This document shows, in pieces, positions 10,276 through 18,970 of a DNA stretch of 64,000 nucleotides (its first letter is position 1; each line of letters starts with the position of its first letter). Source of the DNA: a bacterium UBP15_UBA6099. GTDB taxonomy: Bacteria > UBP15 > UBA6099. The DNA is taken from positions 124,001 to 188,000 of the forward strand of contig DIWT01000043.1 of assembly GCA_002435745.1 (NCBI GenBank). The letters run 5' to 3'. The notes under the pieces were generated by a model that had not been told where the DNA came from, ran no database searches, and saw only the letters and a list, made by a program, of their open reading frames with translations. The translations under genes and the position numbers were made by a program.

Positions 10276-11811
10276 ATGAAAACGCCCCAGACTGAAATTG
10301 TTCCCGACCGCGCGCATCGTTCAATTCCGTGGACGACGGCGTACTTGGCGGCGGACGCGATTCTTTTCATTTCCGGATTGTGGTTCTGCGCCAGAACGGC
10401 TTATCTGAGAATCGAAGGGGTTGCCGGGATTCAGGCTCCGCTTGCCGCGTTCACTTTTTTCTCCATATTCCTATTTGTTTCGCGAAACATCAGCTTGAGA
10501 ATCAGCGGAGGAAGAATGTCTGCGGGGCTTGCCCTCGAATTTGCGGCTCTCCTTGCGGCGGTTGCGGCTCCTCCTCTGATTATCCGGTCGAGCGTTCTTC
10601 CTGCGCGCATTTACGACGCCGTGTATTGGCTGACAGTCCCGCAGGGGGCCGCGCGCTCGATAATCGAACATGCGCCGGCGGCATCGGCGTTGGCGGCGGT
10701 TTTCGTTATTGCGGCGGCGCGACTCGCTCGACGGCTATCGTTTCCCCGTTTCGCGGCAAGGACGGCGACGGCGGTCGCGATAGCGGCTCTTGTGGCTTAT
10801 CAGCATTATGCAGCGCCGCGAATCGTTCTGTCCGGCGGCGATTTCGCCGGTCTGTCCGGAGTTAAGACCGTCTGCTCGGAGGCAGGAAGACTGGGAACCG
10901 TCAGAGACATCGCAGTTTCAAATGATGGAACTGTCTGGCTTGCTTCAGGATATTCCGGGCTGTTCAAAATTGAAAACGGCTGCGCTGCGTTGAAAAGGGC
11001 GACGGCGGCATCGGCACATGCGTCGTTCGACAAGGCGCTGACTCATCCTGAAACCGGCATTGTTTACGCTCTCGATTCAGGAGCCGCGCTCGTTTACGAA
11101 GTGGAGCCGGAAAAAACCCGCGTCATCAGGACATTCTCGGTCGCGACGGACTGGAGTCGCGCTCCGACTGCAATGGGCTTGCATGGCAATCTTCTGAGAG
11201 TCATATATTCCGGGTTGCCGGGACTGGCGGAATTCGAGATTGACACGGGGGAACAGGCGGGCGGTCTACGTTTCACGAGGGAGCCGGGAGTCGGGTTTCG
11301 CGCGGGCGGGTGGGACATGTTGACTCTGAGCGGCGGAGAGGTAGTCGCGCTGGCAGGCCCGGCGAAAAAGGGCGGCGGCTCTTGGGTCGTCCGCGTTGAC
11401 CCGTATTCGTTCCGCGTCGAAGCGTCCGCTGTCTCGCCGGGGACGGGCGGCGCTTTGGCATTTAACGGCAAAACGGCATTCGTCACATCAGTTTTCGAGC
11501 CTGTCGCCCGAGAGATAGATATTGAGCGATTGAGGGCGAGGCGCGAATTGCCGGCTGCGTCGGGCGCGCTCGTTGCGGCGGTTTCCATCCCTAATCAAGT
11601 CCTTTTCACGGCAGGGAGCAGGGATGGAAAACTGGTTTCAACTGATATAGAATCAGCGACACTCCTGCGGGAGAACCGAGTCGGAGGAAAGGTTTTCGCG
11701 TTGAGGACGGACCCGAAAGGAAAAAAGCTTTATATCGCCGCGTCAAACGGAGTTTTTGTTGTGGACATAGAGGAATACCTGAAACCGGGCGATTCGGCCG
11801 TGGAGAAATGA
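10276..11811 (+). CDS. Integral membrane protein with C-terminal beta-propeller-like domain
   Basis: I do not recognise this 511-residue protein. The first 185 residues contain about five hydrophobic segments separated by short charged loops, suggesting a membrane anchor. The rest is made of short beta-strand repeats such as VRDIAVSNDGTVWLASG, HPETGIVYALDSG, and LRTDPKGKKLYIAASNGV, which resemble NHL/YVTN beta-propeller blades. The propeller probably faces outside the membrane. The next gene starts 3 bases after the stop and is also a membrane protein, so the two are likely co-translated. Confidence 0.6.
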   Translation: MKTPQTEIVPDRAHRSIPWTTAYLAADAILFISGLWFCARTAYLRIEGVAGIQAPLAAFTFFSIFLFVSRNISLRISGGRMSAGLALEFAALLAAVAAPPLIIRSSVLPARIYDAVYWLTVPQGAARSIIEHAPAASALAAVFVIAAARLARRLSFPRFAARTATAVAIAALVAYQHYAAPRIVLSGGDFAGLSGVKTVCSEAGRLGTVRDIAVSNDGTVWLASGYSGLFKIENGCAALKRATAASAHASFDKALTHPETGIVYALDSGAALVYEVEPEKTRVIRTFSVATDWSRAPTAMGLHGNLLRVIYSGLPGLAEFEIDTGEQAGGLRFTREPGVGFRAGGWDMLTLSGGEVVALAGPAKKGGGSWVVRVDPYSFRVEASAVSPGTGGALAFNGKTAFVTSVFEPVAREIDIERLRARRELPAASGALVAAVSIPNQVLFTAGSRDGKLVSTDIESATLLRENRVGGKVFALRTDPKGKKLYIAASNGVFVVDIEEYLKPGDSAVEK

Positions 11812-11814
11812 TTA

Positions 11815-12153
11815 ATGGAAAGAATTGGAAATAGCGCTAATAGAACCATGTCGGAAAAAGTTGTGAACGCCATGCTGTTGCCGATAGTCGAGTTCGGTCC
11901 GCTTTTTTATTTCGGGTGCATGATATCGGGCGCGGCAGGGCGTCCCGCCGGTTCGCAATTCGTTTTTGCGGCGCTGGCGGCTTACGCGGCGTTAGTGTTT
12001 GTGGCGGCTGCTCTGGCTTTCCCAAGAAAGAAGTCCGGAGAGCTTACTTTTGTTTTTATGACAGTTTTTGTTTCCGCTTACATGACCGGAATGGCGGTTG
12101 TGCTTTGGACGATAGTCTATTATCCGGTCAAATGGCTTGTTCAAGTCCTCTGA
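11815..12153 (+). CDS. Small three-helix membrane protein, unknown function
   Basis: This 112-residue protein has three hydrophobic segments (around residues 20-40, 48-70 and 80-105) and no recognised family. It begins 3 bases after the preceding membrane/propeller gene, which suggests a shared transcript and possibly a shared complex. The ATG at 11848 is an alternative start that would leave all three helices. Confidence 0.55.
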   Translation: MERIGNSANRTMSEKVVNAMLLPIVEFGPLFYFGCMISGAAGRPAGSQFVFAALAAYAALVFVAAALAFPRKKSGELTFVFMTVFVSAYMTGMAVVLWTIVYYPVKWLVQVL

Positions 12154-12231
12154 ATATCAAGGACGATATCCGCGCCGATTTAACACAACGCATCGATTAA
12201 AGACGAAACCGGGGATTCGGTTTTCTTCGAA

Positions 12232-13050
12232 TCAGATCCTAAGGAATTCTCCGAGGATGCGGTTGAACTCTTCGCTTTGTTCGTACATCGGGGAGTGCCG
12301 GGCGTTGCCTATGATTTTTACCGTCGAGTTCGGGATTTTCGACGCTAGTTTTTCCGCCGCGTTCATTGACACCACATTGTCCACCGCGCCGTGAACTATC
12401 AGTGTGGGGATGTCGTAATCCGACGGGTATTCAGGCAGAACCCAGTCTTTGAAGGATTTGATGTAGGACATCATCGAATCGGCGTCTTCCGGGGACACTA
12501 TGGAGTTTCGTTCTTCTAGGAGGGAGTCGATTTCGGGAGTGAGGTTTCTGCGATCGATGTTGACGTTGCGGGAATAGAAGTCGATGGTTATTTTGTTCAC
12601 GAGAATAGAGAATGTGGGAAGGAAAGGCATAAGGGCGCGCTGGAGAGGTTTAGCGGTCATGTCGGTCGGGGCTCCGACGATGGCGACGGAGCGAAGTTTT
12701 TCCGGGATGCGGGAAGTCAGCTCAAGCGCCACGACCGAGCCGAAAGAATGGCCGAGCAGGTCTAGTTTTTCTCCTTCGGGGACGAGTTCGCGGATGAACG
12801 CTTCCATCGCGTCGGCGGCGACGTAGAGTCCCGGCTCTTCCGAACCGTGATCCCGGCTCATGCCGAATCCCGGAAGGTCGGGGGCAAGGCAAAGTCTTCG
12901 CGAGGAAAACTCCTCGAACTGCATTTTGAAATCCACCGCGTTAGCCATCAGTCCGTGCATCATAAGCAGAACGGGGCCGGAACCGGCTTTCAAATAAGAA
13001 AGATTCGCGTTGCCCGCATTGATTTCGTGTCTCTCAATTGTGGCGTTCAT
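12232..13050 (-). CDS. Alpha/beta-fold hydrolase
   Basis: The 272-residue product is a classical alpha/beta hydrolase. The oxyanion region is MMHGLMAN, the nucleophile elbow is GHSFGS, the acid is in VHGAVDNVV and the catalytic His is in GNARHSPM. There is no signal peptide. The ATG at 13050 is chosen because AAGGAGGG lies upstream, although the spacing of about 15 bases is long; the in-frame TTG at 13080 would place that site inside the coding region. Substrate unknown; esterase or C-C hydrolase activity is possible. Confidence 0.82.
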   Translation of the reverse strand: MNATIERHEINAGNANLSYLKAGSGPVLLMMHGLMANAVDFKMQFEEFSSRRLCLAPDLPGFGMSRDHGSEEPGLYVAADAMEAFIRELVPEGEKLDLLGHSFGSVVALELTSRIPEKLRSVAIVGAPTDMTAKPLQRALMPFLPTFSILVNKITIDFYSRNVNIDRRNLTPEIDSLLEERNSIVSPEDADSMMSYIKSFKDWVLPEYPSDYDIPTLIVHGAVDNVVSMNAAEKLASKIPNSTVKIIGNARHSPMYEQSEEFNRILGEFLRI

Positions 13051-13208
13051 GGCGTGTTGTCCGTCCCTCCTTGAAGGCAATTGCTCTCCGGGCGCGCCGG
13101 AGCATTCATTATTATATCAGCGATGGCGAAATTATGTCGCGATGCGCGGCAACTTCTGATGAGGGCGGTTTTTAATCGAAAGACCATGCCGGCCGGAGCC
13201 GGAATTAA

Positions 13209-13237
13209 TTGACAGCACGGCTCTCTTAATTTAGGAT
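13209..13237 (+). promoter_or_regulatory. Sigma70-type promoter candidate for the DedA-like/larA genes
   Basis: TTGACA is followed after 17 bases by TAGGAT, 53 bases before the ATG at 13290. A perfect inverted repeat lies immediately downstream. Confidence 0.6.
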
Positions 13238-13244
13238 AAAAGGC

Positions 13245-13261
13245 GTGCCGCGCGGCGGCAC
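13245..13261 (+). repeat. Operator-like inverted repeat at the expected transcription start
   Basis: GTGCCGC and GCGGCAC form a perfect 7-base inverted repeat with a GCG loop, starting 8 bases after the -10 box. Its position suits a repressor operator or a small 5'-UTR hairpin; which of these it is cannot be told from sequence. Confidence 0.45.
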
Positions 13262-13289
13262 AATTTATTAAATGCAAAGGAACGGTTAA

Positions 13290-13934
13290 ATGAAACAGTA
13301 TTTTACCACTGCGTTCTGGATAACATTTTTCGGCTCTGCCACCCTCGCGCCTTCCGGTTACATCGCCCTGTTCATAATATCTTTCACCGAATCGTGTTGT
13401 TTCATAATAATGCCGGACGTGTTGCTTCCGTTTATCGCGTTTGGAAAATCGCTGGAAATGGTCGTGCTGATAACACTTTGGACATCGTTCGCGTCGGTGG
13501 TAGGAGCGTGTTTCGGATATTTAATAGGAAAAAAAGGCGGACAGCCGCTGCTCCATAAATTCTTCAGCCGGGAAAAGACGGACAAAGTGGAGACTCTGTT
13601 CCAGAAATACGACATGTGGGCGATTGGCATCGCCGCCTTCACGCCCATTCCCTACAAGGTTTTTACTATTTCAGCGGGCGTGTTCAATCTGAATGTTCCG
13701 AGATTCATTCTGGTGTCCGCCATTTTCAGGACGACCCGATATATGTTGATAGCCATGATATCTTTTTACTTTCTCAATAAAATGGGGTGGACGCCGAAGG
13801 ATGTGGAAGGCTACCTGCACAGCTCCGACTTCGCTCTGCTGACGGTAGAGATAGCGGGCGCGTTCATTGCGCTGTATCTGATAATAAGGTTCATAAGCAA
13901 GAAGAGGAAGGCGGCGGCGCAGACGGCGGCATGA
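13290..13934 (+). CDS. YqaA/DedA-like (VTT domain) membrane protein
   Basis: This 214-residue inner-membrane protein has the VTT (SNARE-associated Golgi/DedA) domain, close to the YqaA subgroup. Diagnostic features are the acidic residue in a membrane segment (SFTESCCFIIMPDVLL), the glycine-rich GYLIGKKGG and the re-entrant loop FTPIPYKVFTISAG. DedA-family proteins include undecaprenyl-phosphate and phospholipid translocases. It precedes larA by 43 bases on the same strand and probably shares its promoter. A second, shorter member of the family is encoded at 60704-61201. Confidence 0.85.
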   Translation: MKQYFTTAFWITFFGSATLAPSGYIALFIISFTESCCFIIMPDVLLPFIAFGKSLEMVVLITLWTSFASVVGACFGYLIGKKGGQPLLHKFFSREKTDKVETLFQKYDMWAIGIAAFTPIPYKVFTISAGVFNLNVPRFILVSAIFRTTRYMLIAMISFYFLNKMGWTPKDVEGYLHSSDFALLTVEIAGAFIALYLIIRFISKKRKAAAQTAA

Positions 13935-13977
13935 CGCCTGCGGGGCGCCGCGACGCCCGGAAGGGGTGGCGCTCGTC

Positions 13978-15258
13978 ATGATAATAGATGTCGCTTTCGG
14001 CAAAGGCAAACTTGAAGTTGACGTCCCCGACGCCAACCTGTCCGCAATATACCGCAAGAAAAAAATGGAAAAGAAGTCCGACCCCGAAAGAGCGGTCCGG
14101 GAGGCTCTTGCCGTCCCCACCGGCTCTCCGACCTTGTTCAGAATTGCGCGCGGCAAATCGTCTGCCTGCATAGTAGTCAACGACATCACCCGACCGGTTC
14201 CGAACAGCCTTATTCTTCCCCCTATGATAGAGGAACTGACCGCGGCGGGTATTCCGAAATCTAAAATCATTCTTCTCAACGCGACAGGCACGCACCGTCC
14301 TAACATCGGCGCGGAGGCGGTCGAGCTTCTGGGCGAAAAGATAGCAAGCGAGTTTCCTCTGCATAATCATGACTGCTTCGACGACGCCGCGCATAGAAAT
14401 ATCGGCGTCACCGCGTCGGGCACGGAAGTGAAACTCGACGCCAGATATCTAGACAGCGATGTGAAGATATTGACCGGGCTTATCGAGCCGCATTTCATGG
14501 CGGGGTATTCAGGCGGAAGAAAAGCGGTGTGTCCGGGCATAGCGTCGATAGACACGGTCAGGCGCATTCACAGCCCGCATTTCATGGAGATGCCGAACGC
14601 GACAAATTGTGTGACCTCCGAGAACCCGCTTCACGCCGAATTGACTGAGATAGCTCGCATGGCCGGCGTGGATTTTATTTTGAACGTGGCTCTGGACGAG
14701 GAGCGGGATTTGTGCGGGGTATTCTGCGGCGACCTTGAAGCGGCGCACCGAGCGGGAGTCGAGTTCGCGATGCGGCACGACATGGCTCAGGCGAAAGAAC
14801 AGGCCGACATCGTCATCACGTCGGCTGCGGGATATCCTCTGGATAAGACGTTCTACCAGACCATAAAAGGAATGGTCGGCGCGCTGAACGTCGTCAAAGA
14901 GCGGGGAACTATTATAATAGCTTCAGAGTGCGGCGAAGGGCTGGGAAACGACACTTTCTCCGCCTGCTTGGACAAGTTCGGCGAAATCGGCGACATCGAC
15001 AAATACATAGAACACATATCGAAACCGGAGAATTTTATTCCGGACCAGTGGCAGGCGGAAAAGTATGTGGCGGCGCTTCGCAAGGCGGAAGTGGTTCTGG
15101 TATCGCGGGGCCTGACAGAGAAAGACATAGCGCGGGCGCGAGTCGGCTCCGCGCCGACGTTGCAAGCCGCGCTGGACGCCGCGCTGAAAAAGCGCGGGCG
15201 CTCCGCCCGCGTGGCGGTGATTCCGGAAGGCCCGTACGTGGTTCCCTGCCTGTGCTGA
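13978..15258 (+). CDS. larA: Nickel-dependent lactate racemase-like protein (LarA family)
   Basis: The 426-residue protein matches the LarA family, enzymes that use a nickel pincer nucleotide (NPN) bound to a lysine to racemise or epimerise 2-hydroxyacids. Visible signatures are NDITRPVP near the N-terminus, HRPNIGAEAVELLG, the catalytic-His region HNHDCFDD, and HFMAGYSGGRK-AVCPGI, whose Lys is the NPN attachment site. The family contains many substrate specificities, so lactate is only one option. ATG at 13978 is preferred over GTG at 13966 because the AAGGGG site lies between. The NPN biosynthesis genes larB, larC and larE are not in the window. Confidence 0.88.
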   Translation: MIIDVAFGKGKLEVDVPDANLSAIYRKKKMEKKSDPERAVREALAVPTGSPTLFRIARGKSSACIVVNDITRPVPNSLILPPMIEELTAAGIPKSKIILLNATGTHRPNIGAEAVELLGEKIASEFPLHNHDCFDDAAHRNIGVTASGTEVKLDARYLDSDVKILTGLIEPHFMAGYSGGRKAVCPGIASIDTVRRIHSPHFMEMPNATNCVTSENPLHAELTEIARMAGVDFILNVALDEERDLCGVFCGDLEAAHRAGVEFAMRHDMAQAKEQADIVITSAAGYPLDKTFYQTIKGMVGALNVVKERGTIIIASECGEGLGNDTFSACLDKFGEIGDIDKYIEHISKPENFIPDQWQAEKYVAALRKAEVVLVSRGLTEKDIARARVGSAPTLQAALDAALKKRGRSARVAVIPEGPYVVPCLC

Positions 15259-15292
15259 TAACGCAGCAGGGGCGAAAAACGGAGGTTCTACT

Positions 15293-16210
15293 ATGAAAAC
15301 ATTCGTCGTTGCGGCAGTCGTTGCGGCGTTGTTATTCTCTGGTTCTACGGTTCGCGCTCAGGTTTCTCCGGCGCAGAAGTTCCTTGCCGGAATCGGCTGC
15401 GAAAAGGGACTGATAATGAATGGAGACGATCTGGGCAGGTCGAAGTGGAGCAACGAGGGCGTTCTCAAAGCCGCCACCGAAGGAGCGCTGACCAGCACGA
15501 GCCTTATGACCGCCGCGCTCGGCGCGCAGGAAGCTTATGAAGTAATCAGAAACAATCCCAAGCTTGATGTCGGCGTTCATCTCACGCTAGCCCGCGACGA
15601 CGCGCCCGGAAACCTTTATTCCCCGTTGTCCCCCTCAGACAAAGTCCCGAATCTCCTGAATGAGCAGGGTTTCTTCATAACCGACCTGAACACTCTTTTC
15701 GCAAAGGCGACTCTAGGCGAAATGGGGATGGAGTTGACCGCGCAGGTGGACGCGGCGTACGCGAATGGCGTGGACGTGACGCATCTGGACTGCCACAAGG
15801 GCTTCTATCATCTTTACGACAAAAAATCGCTTTCGGTGACGCTCAAACTGGCGGAGAAACACGACCTTCCGATAAGATGGACGGGACGACCGAACGACCC
15901 GGCGCTGGTTCGCGCGGGCATCATCGTTCCGGATTTCACGACTATGGTAAACATGAAGGATCCTTACGATAAGAAAAAGGAAAGTTTGCTGAAGGTCATC
16001 AGCGAGCTTAAGCCGGGGGTAACGGAGGTCGTGTTTCACCCGGCGGTCGGCGGATGGGACGAGGCGGAAGCGGAAATGAGAACGGGAGACCTCGGGCTCG
16101 CGCTTGACCCGGACATTCGGGCGGCTATAGAGAATTCGCCCGGTCTTTGCCTTGTCGGCTGGCGGCAACTCCGGGATTTCCAGCGCGCCGGAAGGAAACC
16201 GATTGATTGA
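15293..16210 (+). CDS. Secreted YdjC/ChbG-like carbohydrate deacetylase
   Basis: This 305-residue protein has a signal peptide ending near STVRAQ and a YdjC/ChbG domain. Family signatures are NGDDLGRSKWSNEGV (metal-binding Asp), VHLTLA and the HLDCHKGFYH metal-binding motif. Members remove acetyl groups from N-acetylated sugars such as chitobiose. Most ChbG proteins are cytosolic, so export is less usual and points to extracellular or periplasmic glycans. GGAGG is 8 bases before the ATG. It lies in a same-strand series with larA and the ceramidase-like gene (34-40 base gaps). Confidence 0.8.
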   Translation: MKTFVVAAVVAALLFSGSTVRAQVSPAQKFLAGIGCEKGLIMNGDDLGRSKWSNEGVLKAATEGALTSTSLMTAALGAQEAYEVIRNNPKLDVGVHLTLARDDAPGNLYSPLSPSDKVPNLLNEQGFFITDLNTLFAKATLGEMGMELTAQVDAAYANGVDVTHLDCHKGFYHLYDKKSLSVTLKLAEKHDLPIRWTGRPNDPALVRAGIIVPDFTTMVNMKDPYDKKKESLLKVISELKPGVTEVVFHPAVGGWDEAEAEMRTGDLGLALDPDIRAAIENSPGLCLVGWRQLRDFQRAGRKPID

Positions 16211-16250
16211 ACAATCTGAACTCTGACGACACACATTCGGGGAGACGGCA

Positions 16251-18407
16251 ATGAGAAACATAATGCTGAGCATCGTCGCGGGGGTTGCGATATTATCGTC
16301 CGCCGCGTTAGCGGCATCGGCGCAGCCTCAGGCGAGGCCGGGAGGGGACGCGCCTGTTTTCGCGGACGGGGCTAAGGCTCCTTTCGCCACTTTCCTTTTC
16401 GACGCCACTCCGGTAATCGAGCGCGTGTCTCATACGCCGGCGGAACCCGGCGCGGGCAGCCGCGTGAAGGTGAGCGTGGTGGCCCGGCAGGACCATCTCA
16501 AAGCGTCTCTACCTGTGGCGCGGGTAAAACTTTTCTATTCCGTCGACGGCTCTCCGTGGCAGGGAGTGGATATGGCGCGCGGCGACGCCGATCCCGATTA
16601 TTTCTTCGCTTATCTGCCGCCGCAGAAAGCGGGCGCGGAGGTTTCGTATTACGTTGAAGCGGCGGACACGGCGGGCAATAAAACCACAGAGATGCCCGGC
16701 CCGGCGAGTTCGGCTTCCGGCGTCGCGGCAAATTTCGTTGGCGTCGACGACGCGGAAACGGAAGACTATGTGGTCCCGAAAGATATCGACATTTTGAGGC
16801 TGGAAGTGAGCTACGATCAGGATTCGTTGCTGGTCAGGCTGAAGACCGCCGGGAAGCCCGGAAAGGGAGACGCGGCGGGCAGGGGGGCCTACTTTTATTT
16901 CATGCCGATGCTGAACGCGGAGGCGGGCGGGGGCGGCATGGCGGAACTGTTCAACACCCCGCTTCTGGCCTACGCGCCGTTGCTTTCCAGCTATCTCGGC
17001 GTGGAGCCTCAGGGTCTCTTCCTGCTGTCGAGCCTGCTTGAAACCAAGAAGCCGATACCCGGAGCGGACGTAAAACTGCGCCGGGGCGACGACGAGCTTC
17101 TGTTCAGGTTCAACCGCGCCGCGCTCGGCCCTAACAATGGCGGCGAATACAAGACGATGGCGATGACCGCCGCAGTTAAAACGCTCGACGGCCTGCTCCC
17201 GTGGGAGGCGTCCCCATACCTGACTTTCATAATGAGAAACCATAAATATAGAGTGAGAGAAGGCGGCCCTGACGCAACGCCGGTTTATGCGGGGGCTGCT
17301 GAGATAGATATCACCCCGCCGGTCGGCATTCCTCTTGCCGGATACGCCGGGAGACAGGGAAAGCCTTCGGACGGAGTTCTGGACCCGCTCATGGCGCAGG
17401 CTCTGGCCCTTAAGGCCGGAGAAGAGTCTTACATATTCATCACGTCGGACACGTTTCTTCTCAGGCGCAAATTTCATCAGGAAGTGGCGCTCAAACTGGA
17501 GCGTTCTATCGGAATCCCCCGCGATCATGTCGTGATCTCCGCCTCGCATTCGCACTCGTCGTCCGGGGCGATGTTCCCGGAATTGGCGCTACTGGCGGGA
17601 GACGCGGACCCGAAGCTATATGCGGACATCGTCGACAGGTTCGTTACTGTGGCAAAGGAAGCGCATGGAAAAATGCGTCCGGCGCGAGCGGGCGCGGCGT
17701 CGGCTCATGCTCCCGGCCTGACGCTCAACCGGCGGCAGGAGGGCGGCCCGGTGGACGACATCGTCCGCGTCGTCCGCTTCGACTCGGCGCAGGACGGCTC
17801 GCCGATAGCGGTCATATTCAATTATTCGGCGCACCCGACTGTTCTGAGCGAATCGAACATGAAGTTTTCGGCTGAATATCCCGGCGCGGCGCGGCGAGCG
17901 CTGAAAGAGTCCTTTCCCGGCGTAGTCGGCATGTTCATGAACGGAACGCTTGGCAACGCAGGCCCGGCATGCCCCGGCGACTGCGGATCAGGCCCGGATA
18001 AAACGCGCAGACAGGGGGAGCTTCTCGCCGCGGCGGTCACGGACGCCATGAAAATCATCAAAACTTCCGATTCCCTCCCTGTTCAGTTCGTGACGCAGGA
18101 AATCCTCGTTCATCCTGAATTGGGGTTGTGGACGACGATGGCCGGGTTGCGAATGGGCGAATTCGCAATCCTTGCCATCCCCGGAGAGATGTTTGTAGAA
18201 CTGGGTTTTCCGGTCAGGGCGCGCGCCGCCGAAATGGGCGTCGAGACCTGCGTTCTGGCGGGCGTGACGAACGACACTATGGGTTACATAATCCCCGAAG
18301 AGTGGTATCACAAGCATATTTACGAGGCCACGTTCGCTATGTTCGGGCCGAAGCAGGGCGAGTTCGTCAGGGATATGCTTCTGGACATACTGGCGCAACT
18401 CAAATAA
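16251..18407 (+). CDS. Secreted neutral/alkaline ceramidase-like protein with N-terminal Ig-like and DOMON-like modules
   Basis: The 718-residue protein has a signal peptide (cleavage near LAASAQ). Residues about 40-140 form an Ig-like module with VKLFYSVDG and YYVEAADTAGN; residues about 160-310 look like a beta-sandwich of the DOMON/CBM9 type; residues about 340-715 match the N-terminal domain of neutral ceramidases, with AAEIDITPPVGIPLAGY and the catalytic-region motif ISASHSHSSSG. The family hydrolyses the amide of ceramides or related lipids, but bacterial homologues of this layout are mostly uncharacterised. The N-terminal modules recur in the protein at 20029-21198. GGAGA precedes the ATG. 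Confidence 0.78.
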   Translation: MRNIMLSIVAGVAILSSAALAASAQPQARPGGDAPVFADGAKAPFATFLFDATPVIERVSHTPAEPGAGSRVKVSVVARQDHLKASLPVARVKLFYSVDGSPWQGVDMARGDADPDYFFAYLPPQKAGAEVSYYVEAADTAGNKTTEMPGPASSASGVAANFVGVDDAETEDYVVPKDIDILRLEVSYDQDSLLVRLKTAGKPGKGDAAGRGAYFYFMPMLNAEAGGGGMAELFNTPLLAYAPLLSSYLGVEPQGLFLLSSLLETKKPIPGADVKLRRGDDELLFRFNRAALGPNNGGEYKTMAMTAAVKTLDGLLPWEASPYLTFIMRNHKYRVREGGPDATPVYAGAAEIDITPPVGIPLAGYAGRQGKPSDGVLDPLMAQALALKAGEESYIFITSDTFLLRRKFHQEVALKLERSIGIPRDHVVISASHSHSSSGAMFPELALLAGDADPKLYADIVDRFVTVAKEAHGKMRPARAGAASAHAPGLTLNRRQEGGPVDDIVRVVRFDSAQDGSPIAVIFNYSAHPTVLSESNMKFSAEYPGAARRALKESFPGVVGMFMNGTLGNAGPACPGDCGSGPDKTRRQGELLAAAVTDAMKIIKTSDSLPVQFVTQEILVHPELGLWTTMAGLRMGEFAILAIPGEMFVELGFPVRARAAEMGVETCVLAGVTNDTMGYIIPEEWYHKHIYEATFAMFGPKQGEFVRDMLLDILAQLK

Positions 18408-18461
18408 GGCCGCGAGGCATAACCGGCGACCGTCGCTTGTTTCCGTCAGTTTTTTGTTGGA

Positions 18462-18953
18462 TTATACTTTTATCAGATCGTCCTGCGACATGCTCCAGCG
18501 CATCTTTCCCGCGCCTTTGCCGGGGAACCCCTTGAATGATACTTTTATCATGCCGCCTTTGTCGATACTGATGGATTCTTCCGCCGGCATACCTGTGAAA
18601 TAACCGACAAGATCCGTCAGATAAGGCTGATGTCCGACGACCGCGATATTTTCTTTGCCGATGAGTTTGTTCAGCATGGTATCCACGGCAATTTCAGAGC
18701 CGGGGGCGGCGAGTTCGGACATCACAAAAACGAAGTTCCTGCATTTCTGATGTGCGGCTATAAGATATGCCGTTCGCGCGGCGCGCGCGGCGGGACTTGT
18801 CAGGATGTAATCCAATTGTCCGGTAAGTTTGAATATCCCCGGAAGGCTTGCGGAGATCTTTTTCTCTCCTTCGCAGGAAAGCGGCCTTTCGGAATCAGGT
18901 CTTCCGCCACCGGCAGGCTCCGCCTCGCCATGTCTTATGAAATAGACGTTCAT
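18462..18953 (-). CDS. sixA: SixA-like phosphohistidine phosphatase
   Basis: The 163-residue protein is a short histidine-phosphatase-superfamily member. The catalytic RHG motif sits at FIRHGEAE near residue 8, the second-arginine region is TSPAARAARTA, and the distal His is in VVGHQPYLTDLVGYF. Length and motifs match SixA, which dephosphorylates phosphohistidine on HPt or Npr-type proteins. The ATG at 18953 starts 17 bases after the stop of the TPR gene, so the two form an operon; earlier in-frame starts would overlap that gene. Confidence 0.85.
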   Translation of the reverse strand: MNVYFIRHGEAEPAGGGRPDSERPLSCEGEKKISASLPGIFKLTGQLDYILTSPAARAARTAYLIAAHQKCRNFVFVMSELAAPGSEIAVDTMLNKLIGKENIAVVGHQPYLTDLVGYFTGMPAEESISIDKGGMIKVSFKGFPGKGAGKMRWSMSQDDLIKV

Positions 18954-18970
18954 TATAATTCGCCGCCGGT

